64,000 nucleotides of DNA. Origin: Novosphingobium sp. Its GTDB lineage: Bacteria > Pseudomonadota > Alphaproteobacteria > Sphingomonadales > Sphingomonadaceae. The notes under the pieces are model-generated. The model saw only the letters and a list, made by a program, of their open reading frames with translations, did no database searches and was not told where the DNA came from. This document shows, one piece after another, positions 43,709 to 52,297 of the stretch. The first letter of the stretch is position 1, and each line of letters starts with the position of its first letter. The stretch covers positions 372,001 to 436,000 of the forward strand of contig JACKKV010000001.1 of assembly GCA_024236235.1 (NCBI GenBank), read 5' to 3'. A program made the translations under genes and the position numbers.

Positions 43709-44404
43709 TCACGCGCTGAACCAGACCTCAACCGGCACATGCTCCTGCCGCAGGACCGCGCGGACCGGCATGTCCGCCACCGCACCGTCGCCAATCGCCT
43801 CGCGATAGACCGCCTCTTTCGCCGCACCCTGCAATTGCAGCACGAGCAAGCGGCTGCGCAGCAAGCCGGCGAGCGAGAGTGTGAGGCGCTGATGGCTTGC
43901 CGCAGGCGGCGTCAGCGCAAGGCACAGCGCCGCCCCGGCCAGCCCCGCGTCCAGCTCTGGCGCAGCGGGAAACAGCGACGCGGTATGGCCATCATTCCCC
44001 ATGCCGAGCAGGATCACATCGAACGGGCCGGGCATTGCGCAGAGGAAATGCTCATACACCGCCTGCCCCTGGCGCGCATCGGCTGCGCCATCATGCATCG
44101 GCACGAAACCGGCCGCGCGGGCTGCATTTTGCAGCAAGTGGCGGCGGATGAGGTGCTGATTGCTGTCAGGCGATGCGGGATCGACCCAGCGTTCATCCAC
44201 CTGCGCCACCGTCACCCGTGCCCAGTCGAGCGGTATCTCGGACAGGCGATCAAACAACAGCGCCGGGGTGCTCCCGCCGGAGACAGCGATAAAGGCCGCA
44301 CCCCTGCGCGCGATCGCATCTGTCAGTATGGCGGCAACATGCGCGGCCAGCCGGGTAGCGGATTCTTCCGCACTGGCGTGGCGATACTCGGTCACTGGCT
44401 TCAT
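43709..44404 (-). CDS. pgl: 6-phosphogluconolactonase
   Basis: A 231-residue cytoplasmic enzyme of the oxidative pentose phosphate or Entner-Doudoroff pathway. The motifs FIAVSGGSTPALLFD, VAQVDERWVDPASPDSN and LLGMGNDGHTASLFP are diagnostic of the DevB type. Starts at 44404 or 44416 are both possible; neither has a strong ribosome site, so translation may depend on cofE upstream (34-base gap). Its place between cofE and cofD may relate to F420 reduction by glucose-6-phosphate, but no dehydrogenase is adjacent. Confidence 0.9.
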   Translation of the reverse strand: MKPVTEYRHASAEESATRLAAHVAAILTDAIARRGAAFIAVSGGSTPALLFDRLSEIPLDWARVTVAQVDERWVDPASPDSNQHLIRRHLLQNAARAAGFVPMHDGAADARQGQAVYEHFLCAMPGPFDVILLGMGNDGHTASLFPAAPELDAGLAGAALCLALTPPAASHQRLTLSLAGLLRSRLLVLQLQGAAKEAVYREAIGDGAVADMPVRAVLRQEHVPVEVWFSA

Positions 44405-44438
44405 GATACGGGCCATGCCGGACAGGCGGGCAACCCCA

Positions 44439-45221
44439 TCACCGGAACAGATCCTGCTGCGCCGGACGCAGCAAGGAGGCTGCCGCCCCGCTCTCACCCA
44501 GCGGCCAGCCGCTGACCACGGCCACCGGCAGGCCCTCGCTCCCTTCGCCCATCACCAGCGCCGCAGCACCGGCAAGCTGGTCCGCCACGGCGGGCTGAGT
44601 AACCTGCATCACCCGGCCATGCCGGTCTGCCATCCCACGCTGGTCATGCAGCGGGGCCAGCCCCGCACAACCGATCGCCACGGCGCTGGTGCCCACCCGC
44701 CAGGGGCGCCCGAAACTGTCACTGACGATTACGCCGACCCTGCCCCCCGCATGCGCTGACAACGCCTCGCACAGGGCGCGGGCGGACGCATCAGAATCCT
44801 GCGGCAACAGCAGCGCGCAACCGTCGCCATCGGGCAGGTTGGACTGGTCGATTCCCGCATTGGCGACGACAAACCCGCAACGATGGCGCGCAATCAGCAC
44901 ACCGGGTGCGCAGCGCAGCACTTCACTGCTTTCGCGCAGCACCAATTCGACGATCCGGGGATCCTTGCCACACTGCCCCGCCAGATCCAGCGCGAGCTGC
45001 CCCGGATTTACATCGGCGAGCAGCACCAGCCGCCCTTCCGCCTTGGAGACGATCTTCTGAGCGACAACCAGCACCGCGCCGGGTTCCAGCGCCATTCTGG
45101 CCTGGTCCAGCGCACCCGCGATCGTGCCCGCCAGATCATCGCCTGCGCGCACTTCGGGAATGCCGGGAACGGCACGGATGGACAAAACGGCGGAAGATGC
45201 GGAAGATGTGGTCTCGGCCAT
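44439..45221 (-). CDS. cofE: Coenzyme F420-0:L-glutamate ligase
   Basis: A 260-residue enzyme that adds gamma-linked glutamates to F420-0. IRAVPGIPEVRAGDDLA at the start, VLVVAQKIVSKAEGR, VANAGIDQSNLP and VIVSDSFGRPWRVGTSAVAIG (core SDSFGRPWRVGTSA) are family motifs. The actinobacterial FbiB nitroreductase domain is absent, so this is the short CofE form. The chosen start is the ATG at 45221 ahead of AETTSS. First of the leftward cofE-pgl-scoA-scoB-cofD group; divergent from purU. Confidence 0.9.
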   Translation of the reverse strand: MAETTSSASSAVLSIRAVPGIPEVRAGDDLAGTIAGALDQARMALEPGAVLVVAQKIVSKAEGRLVLLADVNPGQLALDLAGQCGKDPRIVELVLRESSEVLRCAPGVLIARHRCGFVVANAGIDQSNLPDGDGCALLLPQDSDASARALCEALSAHAGGRVGVIVSDSFGRPWRVGTSAVAIGCAGLAPLHDQRGMADRHGRVMQVTQPAVADQLAGAAALVMGEGSEGLPVAVVSGWPLGESGAAASLLRPAQQDLFR

Positions 45222-45364
45222 CGCCACTGCATAGCCGATCAATCGTTGCGCAACAGCCGAAATTGCGGCCAATAGCCAGCGCAGCCCGACACAGCAGGCC
45301 CGTGTGGCAAATCGCCGCAAACTTGACTAAGGGCGTGCCAAGCAACGCCACGGAGACTGATGCC

Positions 45365-46222
45365 TTGACCCAGATCTGCACCCTGCGCCTGCAATGCGAT
45401 GACCGGCCCGGCCTGGTTGCCAGCGTGGCCGGGCATCTGGCAGGCAGGGGCTGCAACATCGTCGATGCGCAGCAGTTCAACGATCATCTCAACCGCCGCT
45501 TCTTCATGCGCGTCGCCTTCGAACTGGTCGAAGGGCTGTCGATGGACAGCTTTGGCGCCGGGTTTGCGCCGGTCGCGGCGGACATGGGGCTGGAATGGCA
45601 ACTGCACGCCAATGACCGGCCCAAGAAAGTGCTGATCCTGGTTTCCCGATGGGATCATTGCCTGGCCGATCTGCTGTACCGCTGGCGGGTGGGCGATCTG
45701 GACATGGAGGTGGTCGGGATCGTTTCCAATCACCCGCGCGATGCCCAGGAAGCGAGCCTGATTGACGGGCTGACCTATCACTATTTGCCCGTCAGCAAGG
45801 AAACCAAGGCAGCTCAGGAAGCGCGTATCCGCGCGCTGATCGAGGAAAGCGGGGCCGAACTGGTCGTTCTGGCGCGCTATATGCAGATCCTGTCAGACGA
45901 ATTTTCGGCCTGGCTGGCCGGGCGTTGCATCAACATCCACCATTCCTTCCTGCCGGGGTTCAAGGGTGCCCGCCCCTATCACCAGGCGCATGAACGCGGC
46001 GTCAAGATGATTGGCGCTACCGCGCATTACGTCACCGCCGACCTTGATGAAGGCCCGATCATTCATCAGGACGTGGAAGCCATCAGCCACGCCGACACGC
46101 CCGATGATCTGGTGCGCAAGGGCCGCGATATCGAACGGCGCGTGCTGGCCGAAGCCGTGCGGCTTCACCTGCAGGACCGGGTCTTCCTCAACGGCAAACG
46201 CACCGTCGTCTTCAAAGGCTGA
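45365..46222 (+). CDS. purU: Formyltetrahydrofolate deformylase
   Basis: This 285-residue enzyme hydrolyses 10-formyl-THF to formate and THF, balancing the one-carbon pool. An N-terminal ACT domain (LRLQCDDRPGLVASVAGHLA, core RPGLVASVAGHLA) is followed by a formyltransferase-like domain with NIHHSFLPGFKGARPYHQA and GATAHYVTADLDEGPII. TTG start at 45365 with GGAG nine bases upstream; a GTG at 45335 is possible. It may work with the glycine cleavage system at 2269-6730. One base separates its end from the convergent ligase gene. Confidence 0.93.
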   Translation: MTQICTLRLQCDDRPGLVASVAGHLAGRGCNIVDAQQFNDHLNRRFFMRVAFELVEGLSMDSFGAGFAPVAADMGLEWQLHANDRPKKVLILVSRWDHCLADLLYRWRVGDLDMEVVGIVSNHPRDAQEASLIDGLTYHYLPVSKETKAAQEARIRALIEESGAELVVLARYMQILSDEFSAWLAGRCINIHHSFLPGFKGARPYHQAHERGVKMIGATAHYVTADLDEGPIIHQDVEAISHADTPDDLVRKGRDIERRVLAEAVRLHLQDRVFLNGKRTVVFKG

Positions 46223-46223
46223 C

Positions 46224-47729
46224 TCAGGCGGAGAAGCTGGCGGCGTAGCGATCGCGCAGCACGTTCTTCAAGATCTTGCCCATCGCATTGCGCGGAAATT
46301 CGTCCACCACATGCACGGCCTTGGGCTGTTTGAACCGGGCCAGCTTTTCCTGCGCCACGCGTTCAAGCGCGTCCATCGCAAACAGCCCGTCCTCCACCGT
46401 CAGCACGGCCACCACCGCTTCCCCGAAATCGGGGTGCGGCACCCCGATGATGGCAATGTCCTTCACCCCCGGCACTTCGGCCAGCAGCATTTCCAGCTCC
46501 GCCGGATAGACGTTGAACCCGCCCGAAATGATCAGATCCTTGGAACGGCCCGCGATTGTTACCCGCCCTTCGCCATCCCTGAAGCCGGTATCGCCGGTGC
46601 GGAAAAATCCGTCCGCATGGAAACTTTCCGCCGTTGCTTCCGCCCTGCGCCAATAGCCCTTGCACAGGTTCGGTCCGCGAATCTCGATCTCGCCCACCTC
46701 GCCCTCGGACATTTCCGCGCCATCCGCGCTCACCACCCGCAGTTCCACGCCCGGCAAGGGGAAGCCGACCGTTCCCGGCATGCGGCCGGCCTGTTCGTAT
46801 GGGTTGGAGGTAATCATCACCGCTTCCGTCATGCCATAGCGTTCCAGGATGCGATGCCCGGTGCGCTGTTCGATTTCCTCGAACACCGAAGGCAGCAGCG
46901 GGGCAGAGCCGCTGATGAAGAGGCGCAAGGGCTGCGCCAGCGCGCGGTCGAAGCGCGCATCAGCCAGCAGCCGGGCATAGAAGGTCGGCACCCCCATGAA
47001 CACGCTGACCTGCCCCAGCCGTTCGATCACCGCATCGGCAGTGAATTTGGGCAGCATGTGAATGGTCGCCGCGCTGTAGAGGCCAAGATGCAGGGCCACG
47101 AACAAGCCGTGCGCATGAAACATGGGCAGCGCATGAAGGATCGAGTCCGCATCCGAAAAGCGCCAGGTCTCGTAAAGCGCCGCGACATTGCTCGACAGAT
47201 TGCCATGTGTCAGCATCGCCCCCTTGGGCCGCCCGGTGGTGCCCGAGGTGAACAGGATGCAGGCGAGATCGTCCGCCCCCCGCGCCGCCACATCGAGACG
47301 CGGCGCGAGCGACAGGGCAAGATCGCTCAGCGTGCCCGAACCGTCCGGTTCCAGCGTAGCACGGCGCAGCGGGCATTGCGCCTCGTCCGGCACCGGCGTG
47401 GCGCTCGCATGGACCAGCAGCACAGGTTCTGCATCCTCGATCAGCAGGGCAACTTCGGGCGCGGTATAGGCAGCGTTCAGCGGCACGAAGATCGCACCTG
47501 TCGCCAGCACGGCCAGATAAGTATAGACGAAGGCTGGCGAATTTTCGGTCTTCACCATCACCCGGTCGCCAGCACTCACGCCAAGTTGCGCAAGCGCGGC
47601 GGCATATTGCCCCACCCGCTGCGGCAAGTCGCCGAAACTGGCCACGGCCCGGTCTTGCCACACAAGTGCGGGCTTGCCGGCATGGCCAGCCTGACGCGCG
47701 AAAAAGATGGCGGCGAGATTTTCTGACAC
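46224..47729 (-). CDS. Malonyl-CoA synthetase-like AMP-dependent ligase (MatB-like)
   Basis: A 501-residue acyl-activating enzyme with GTG start. FTSGTTGRPKGAMLTHGN, ERYGMTEAVMITSNPY, GTVGFPLPGVELRV and the A8 region RSKDLIISGGFNVYP are present, with the catalytic lysine in MGKILKN. The ERYGMTExxMxTSNPY string is close to MatB malonyl-CoA synthetases, but a branched or longer acid cannot be excluded. It heads away from the LLM/P450 group with a 73-base gap. Confidence 0.83.
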   Translation of the reverse strand: MSENLAAIFFARQAGHAGKPALVWQDRAVASFGDLPQRVGQYAAALAQLGVSAGDRVMVKTENSPAFVYTYLAVLATGAIFVPLNAAYTAPEVALLIEDAEPVLLVHASATPVPDEAQCPLRRATLEPDGSGTLSDLALSLAPRLDVAARGADDLACILFTSGTTGRPKGAMLTHGNLSSNVAALYETWRFSDADSILHALPMFHAHGLFVALHLGLYSAATIHMLPKFTADAVIERLGQVSVFMGVPTFYARLLADARFDRALAQPLRLFISGSAPLLPSVFEEIEQRTGHRILERYGMTEAVMITSNPYEQAGRMPGTVGFPLPGVELRVVSADGAEMSEGEVGEIEIRGPNLCKGYWRRAEATAESFHADGFFRTGDTGFRDGEGRVTIAGRSKDLIISGGFNVYPAELEMLLAEVPGVKDIAIIGVPHPDFGEAVVAVLTVEDGLFAMDALERVAQEKLARFKQPKAVHVVDEFPRNAMGKILKNVLRDRYAASFSA

Positions 47730-47802
47730 GCGGCTGTTCCCGGACCTGGATAAGACAAGCGCTGCCTTAAGCCAGGTCGCGGGCCGCAGACAAGTGCCCC
47801 CG

Positions 47803-48870
47803 CTACGGCAGCTTCGGGGCCACTTCCTGCGCCAGCAGACGCATCGATTCTTCCCAGGGTGCGGGATTGTCGATGAAATCGTGGCTGTAGATCAGCAGCG
47901 TGCCGAATGGCCCGCCCAGTTCGTCGAACCAGTTTTCGAACTTCCTGATCACCGTTTCGGGCGAACCCACGATCCACACGTGATCGGCCAGATATTCGGC
48001 ATCGACATCAGCCGCCGCGATCGACTTGTCCGGCATCAGTTCGTCCAGAATACCGAAGCGTTCGTAAGTCGGCTTGAGATATTCCTTCCACGCCAGGCCC
48101 AGGCCGCCATTGATGGCCAGATCGCGCGCGGCGGCATCGGTTTCGGCCACCACCACATCACGCACCACGCGATGGCACGAGCGGTCACGCTTGAACCCGT
48201 TTTCAGCGGAAATCCGGGCATAATCGTCAAAATGCGTGCGCAGGAAACGGTTGCCGGCATAGACCGAAGCTGGAATCCAGCCGCGCTGGGCGGCAAAATT
48301 GATCGAAGGCGACGGGGAGCTGAGCCCCGTCATCGCCATCGGCATTTCTCCGCCATAAGGCCGCGTATCGCGCATATGCGCGCCGGGCGATGCGGGGTCG
48401 GGATAACCGGCATTCCAGTATTTGCCTTCATGATCGAACGGTTCGGCGTTCCAGACCTTTTCCATGATCTCGATCGCTTCGAACATGCGATCGTGATTGG
48501 TGGATATATCCTTGAAGCCCATCAGCGCGGCATCAGTGGGGTAAGCGCCGGCCGCCACACCAAGCATGTAGCGTCCCTTGAGAATCTGGCTGAGCCACGC
48601 CGTCTGGATCGCAAGGGTCGACGGGTGGTGATAGGGCAACAGATGCGCCAGCGGCCCGAACTTGATGTTCTTGGTGAGGCGCGCGGCCCCCGCGATCACC
48701 AGCTCGGGACAGGGAATGCCTTCCCAGTCCAGCGTCAGATGTTCGCCCACCCAGCATTCGGTGAAGCCCACTTCATCCGCGACGATCGCCTGCCTGATTG
48801 CCCAGTCGAACACCGTGGTCGCATCCCGCTCCGGCCGGTTGAACGGAGTCTGAAACATCCCAACTTTCAT
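47803..48870 (-). CDS. Luciferase-like (LLM class) monooxygenase, limonene monooxygenase-like
   Basis: This 355-residue TIM-barrel protein is of the same group as 22061-23173. MKVGMFQTPFNRPERD opens it; WVGEHLTLDWEGIPCPEL, LAHLLPYHHP and LKGRYMLGVAAGAYP follow. FMNH2 is the usual cosubstrate; F420 is an alternative given cofD/cofE. Likely role: oxygenation of a terpenoid or ketone-type compound. Third of the leftward run P450-SnoaL-LLM with gaps of 35-36 bases. Confidence 0.82.
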   Translation of the reverse strand: MKVGMFQTPFNRPERDATTVFDWAIRQAIVADEVGFTECWVGEHLTLDWEGIPCPELVIAGAARLTKNIKFGPLAHLLPYHHPSTLAIQTAWLSQILKGRYMLGVAAGAYPTDAALMGFKDISTNHDRMFEAIEIMEKVWNAEPFDHEGKYWNAGYPDPASPGAHMRDTRPYGGEMPMAMTGLSSPSPSINFAAQRGWIPASVYAGNRFLRTHFDDYARISAENGFKRDRSCHRVVRDVVVAETDAAARDLAINGGLGLAWKEYLKPTYERFGILDELMPDKSIAAADVDAEYLADHVWIVGSPETVIRKFENWFDELGGPFGTLLIYSHDFIDNPAPWEESMRLLAQEVAPKLP

Positions 48871-48906
48871 GTAGTTTCCCTTTATCCTGTCAGGCGAGGC
48901 GTTGCC

Positions 48907-49284
48907 TCAGCCGAAATCCTTCCATTCGACGATCAGACCATCGTCATTGAACCGCAGGATGCTGCACAGCTTGAGCGTGAAGCGTTCGCCCGCATTCCCG
49001 AACCCGGGCAGGTCCACCTTGCCGATGCCCGTATAGTCAGCGACGCGCACCACCGTGTTGCCATCGACCAGCAGTTTTTCGGGCGGGCCAAAGCCGCGCT
49101 CCACGAAATACTGACCAGCAAATGTGCGCAGTGTTTCCAGCAACTGGTCGCGGCTGTTCATCGGAAAGTCGCGATTAAAATGATTGAAATCGAGCTGTTC
49201 GGCCAGCATCGCGGCCATGGTGTCGAAATCCTGATCATTGTAGGCCGCAAAGAAGCGGTCGGATAATTGCGCAAGATCGGCCAT
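48907..49284 (-). CDS. SnoaL-like (NTF2-fold) protein
   Basis: A 125-residue cone-fold protein. LSDRFFAAYNDQDFDTMAAM and the pocket strands ending IVEWKDFG are typical of SnoaL/ketosteroid isomerase-like proteins, which act as cyclases, isomerases, hydrolases or binding proteins. No catalytic assignment is possible. It lies between the P450 and the LLM genes in one transcript, so it may process their common substrate or product. Confidence 0.75.
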   Translation of the reverse strand: MADLAQLSDRFFAAYNDQDFDTMAAMLAEQLDFNHFNRDFPMNSRDQLLETLRTFAGQYFVERGFGPPEKLLVDGNTVVRVADYTGIGKVDLPGFGNAGERFTLKLCSILRFNDDGLIVEWKDFG

Positions 49285-49319
49285 GCATTCTCTCCAGATT
49301 TACCGGTGTTCCGGCTTGT

Positions 49320-50564
49320 TCAGACGTCCCATTCCAGCTCGAAGGGATTGACTGTGGCGACAATCCCGCTGGTATAGCTGAGGCTGGTTCCGGGCTTCAG
49401 GCGGAATAATGGAATGCGCCGGAACCACTCGGTCAGCACGATCTTCAGTTCCAGACGTGCCAGATGCATGCCGGGGCAGGTATGCGCGCCGCGCCCGAAC
49501 ACCGAATGGCGCCGCACTTTCCGGTCAAGCCTGAAATCCAGCGCATCGGGATTGCTGGCCTCGCTCATCGCGATGGGAACGGTGGAGGCCATGATCATGT
49601 CGTTGCGCAGGATCGTCACCCCGTCCAGTTCGATGTCCATCCTCGCCTCGCGCGAATCCGACACCACCGGGAAGCGGCGCAGGAATTCGGTCATCGCGTC
49701 CTCGATCTTCACCGGATCGCTGGCCAGCATGGCCTGAAGCTCGGGACTGATCGCGAGATAGGAGAAGACGAAGGACAGCAGGTTGACCACTGTATCAAGC
49801 CCGCCCACCAGCGCCTGGATTGTAAGGTTTTCCGCCTCTGCATCGGTCAGCGGGCGGCCGTTCACTTCGGCGTTGGCGATATTGGTGATCATGTCCTGCC
49901 CCGACGCGCCGCGCCGTTCGCGCAGGATCGGGCCGATATAGTCGCGAAAGCCCTTCTCGACTTCGGGGAAGGTGATGGTTCCGTCCGGGCGGGTGAACTG
50001 GTCCGCCAGATATTTGAGGCGGGGCAAATCCTCTTCCGGCAGATCGACCAGGCTCATGAAGATGCGCACCGGCAGCTGTTCGGCGAATTCTTCCTTGAAC
50101 TCGCAATGGCCCTGCCCCGCGAAGGCATCAATCAGCTCGTTCGTGAGCTTGCGGATCGAATCCGCGACAGCATTGACCTGACGCGGCCCGAGATTGTCGT
50201 TCAGCACCTTTCGGAAGGGGCCGTGTATCGGCGGATCGAGCGAGAGCGGAATGAAGTTGGAATAGGTTTCCCCGATCGGATCGCGCGGCACGATCACGAC
50301 CCTGCTGGAAAACCGGTCCGAATCCGCAAGGATCGTTTCGCACAGGCCAGGCTCGGTCGCCAGCCAGTGCCCACCATTATGCGGCGTCCACATTACGTCA
50401 TGCGTGGCCGAGGCCAGCAGGTCGCGCCAGAATTCATGAACCGATTGCCCGCCCGGGACGGGCTGGTGCAGGTTGAAATCGATCACCCGGTCAGCGGGCA
50501 CATGCGGGGGCCGCGGCGCGAGCGCGGACTGGAAACCCTCGCCTTCGATAGTTGCGCCGTCCAT
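49320..50564 (-). CDS. Cytochrome P450
   Basis: A 414-residue soluble class I P450. Heme-binding FGRGAHTCPG with the axial Cys363; I-helix GGLDTVVN; the ExxR region lies before it in LRRFPVVSDSREARMD. It needs a ferredoxin and reductase that are not in this window. Overall pattern is near bacterial terpene/linalool-type P450s, but the substrate is unknown. First of the P450-SnoaL-LLM run; 217 bases of repeat-rich intergenic DNA separate it from the divergent SDR. Confidence 0.9.
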   Translation of the reverse strand: MDGATIEGEGFQSALAPRPPHVPADRVIDFNLHQPVPGGQSVHEFWRDLLASATHDVMWTPHNGGHWLATEPGLCETILADSDRFSSRVVIVPRDPIGETYSNFIPLSLDPPIHGPFRKVLNDNLGPRQVNAVADSIRKLTNELIDAFAGQGHCEFKEEFAEQLPVRIFMSLVDLPEEDLPRLKYLADQFTRPDGTITFPEVEKGFRDYIGPILRERRGASGQDMITNIANAEVNGRPLTDAEAENLTIQALVGGLDTVVNLLSFVFSYLAISPELQAMLASDPVKIEDAMTEFLRRFPVVSDSREARMDIELDGVTILRNDMIMASTVPIAMSEASNPDALDFRLDRKVRRHSVFGRGAHTCPGMHLARLELKIVLTEWFRRIPLFRLKPGTSLSYTSGIVATVNPFELEWDV

Positions 50565-50619
50565 TCAAACACCTTCCCAGTGACAGTGATGTCATGCGAC
50601 TCGATAGGAGGTCGCCGCC

Positions 50620-50718
50620 TTTTTTAAATCAGCCAGCCAACATCTATCGCAGGCACCCCGCTTTGCAACCGCGAATCTCGACGAATTATCGATTTTTTTA
50701 AATCACTCGTTCGATAAT
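50620..50718. promoter_or_regulatory. Repeat-rich divergent control region, P450/SDR
   Basis: The 217-base gap 50565-50781 has no gene. TTTTTTAAATCA occurs at 50620-50631 and 50694-50705, 74 bases apart (about seven turns). ATTATCGA (50685-50692) and TCGATAAT (50711-50718) form a perfect 8-bp inverted repeat with an 18-base spacer. CGATAG (50602-50607) and CTATCG (50644-50649) form another pair. Multiple binding sites for a regulator such as the TetR at 51549 are likely. Confidence 0.5.
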
Positions 50719-50781
50719 GGTTGGCGACGCGCAAATTCACCTTATCACTGAGCATGACGAACAAGTGACTGGGAGATTCGC

Positions 50782-51531
50782 ATGGCGCGGCTTGAAGGCA
50801 AGGTTGCAATTATCACTGGCGCGGCCCAGGGCATGGGGGCTGCGCATGCCCGCAACTTCGTGGCCGAGGGCGCCCGGGTGATGCTGGCCGACATTGACGA
50901 GGCAGGCGCTGCGGCGCTCGCAGCGGAACTCGGCCCGGCCGCCATCGCGCGCAGACTCGACGTCGCCAGCGAAGCGGACTGGCAGGCACTGGTCGCCGCC
51001 AGTGAAGCGGCGTTCGGCCCTGTCACCACCCTGGTCAACAATGCCGGGATCATCGGCCCGGTGGCTGCCTGCGCTGATCTCGACGAGGCTGATTTTGCCA
51101 AGGTCTGCGCGGTCAACCTGACCGGCGTTTTCCTGGGCAGCAAATGCGTCATTCCGTCCATGCTCAGGGCAGGTGGCGGATCGATCATCAACGTCTCGTC
51201 CATTTCGGGCATCGTCGCCATTTATGGCACACCCAATGTGGCTTATGCCGCCAGCAAGTTTGGCGTGCGCGGGATCACCAAGCAGGTCGCCATCGAATAT
51301 GGCAAGCAGGGCATCCGGGCCAATTCGATTCATCCCGGCTACATCCGCACCCGGATGATGACTGACGCGCTTGATGAGGAGGGGATCGCCATCGCCAGCG
51401 GCTCGGTTCCGATCGGTCGGGTGGGCGAGGCGGATGATGTCGCGCTGCTGGCAGTCTATCTTGCCTCCGACGAATCCGGTTTCATCACCGGCACCGAACA
51501 TGTCATCGATGGCGGGCTGACGGCGCAGTAA
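50782..51531 (+). CDS. Short-chain dehydrogenase/reductase
   Basis: A 249-residue classical SDR with ITGAAQGMGAAHARNFVAEG (residues about 12-31) for cofactor binding, NNAG, NVSSISG and YAASKFG as catalytic residues. It is closest in feel to 3-alpha/20-beta-hydroxysteroid dehydrogenase-like SDRs, though a terpenoid alcohol is also possible. TGGGAG upstream of the ATG. Divergent from the P450 run and convergent on a TetR gene. Confidence 0.87.
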   Translation: MARLEGKVAIITGAAQGMGAAHARNFVAEGARVMLADIDEAGAAALAAELGPAAIARRLDVASEADWQALVAASEAAFGPVTTLVNNAGIIGPVAACADLDEADFAKVCAVNLTGVFLGSKCVIPSMLRAGGGSIINVSSISGIVAIYGTPNVAYAASKFGVRGITKQVAIEYGKQGIRANSIHPGYIRTRMMTDALDEEGIAIASGSVPIGRVGEADDVALLAVYLASDESGFITGTEHVIDGGLTAQ

Positions 51532-51548
51532 GGCGGGCGCGAATCCCG

Positions 51549-52226
51549 TCAGTCGGAGGAAAAATTCCACGGCGGCACGGTCATGCTGGCCGCCATCATC
51601 TCCAGCAGCGTCTCGAACAGCGAGGGGTAGTGCACCGCTGCGTGCATCACCGGTTCCAGCGGGCGGGCCGCGTGCTGCATCAGCGCGCCCAGGAACATGG
51701 AACCGGTCGCCTCCAGCCGCATGGTGAACTGCTGGAGATTGAGAAAGTTCAGCTTCTTCTGCAGCCGTGCGACGACTTCTCGCAAGTATATTGAGGACGG
51801 GCAATCATAGTCCACCGGGTGCAGCACGCCGCGCGGCCGCAGATTGGCAAGATACTGGAAATGCAACCGAATGTAGGGCAACCCGCTGCGTTCCGTATAA
51901 TGCCGGAAATAGGGATAATACAGCGCGCGCAGCAGCCAGCGAATGTCGCCCAGCTGGTCGAATTCGCGCCCCCGGGCGACAATTTCAGCCCGCATCGCGT
52001 CAAACTGCCCCTCACGATATTCGAAGATGGCCTTGAGCAGCCCGGTCCGGTCCCCGAAGTGATATTGCACGCTGGCGGTATTGCGCTGCTTCGCCTCGAT
52101 CGAGATGGCGCGCATCGCCACCGCCTCGATCCCCTGCTCCCCGAGCAGGCGCTCGGCCGCCTCCATGATCTTGATCCGCGTTTCCTCGGTCGAAGGGCGG
52201 AACTTGGGCAGGGCGGATTTCGGCAT
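51549..52226 (-). CDS. TetR-family transcriptional regulator
   Basis: A 225-residue regulator. Helix-turn-helix in MEAAERLLGEQGIEAVAMRA and TASVQYHFGDRTGLLKAIFEY, the same VQYHFG variant as the regulator at 23351-24001. The C-terminal ligand domain is undefined. It is flanked by the SDR and the nitronate monooxygenase-like gene and is the best local candidate to control the divergent P450/SDR promoters. Confidence 0.85.
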   Translation of the reverse strand: MPKSALPKFRPSTEETRIKIMEAAERLLGEQGIEAVAMRAISIEAKQRNTASVQYHFGDRTGLLKAIFEYREGQFDAMRAEIVARGREFDQLGDIRWLLRALYYPYFRHYTERSGLPYIRLHFQYLANLRPRGVLHPVDYDCPSSIYLREVVARLQKKLNFLNLQQFTMRLEATGSMFLGALMQHAARPLEPVMHAAVHYPSLFETLLEMMAASMTVPPWNFSSD

Positions 52227-52297
52227 TCGGCAGCCTTAGATCAGTTGCTGCGCGTTTGCATATCCTCAAAGATCGGCGTCGGTGCGGCCAGGTGCCT

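Noticed and set aside
46011..47726. 571-codon open frame on the plus strand
   Set aside because: Antisense to the MatB-like ligase gene, whose catalytic motifs are intact.
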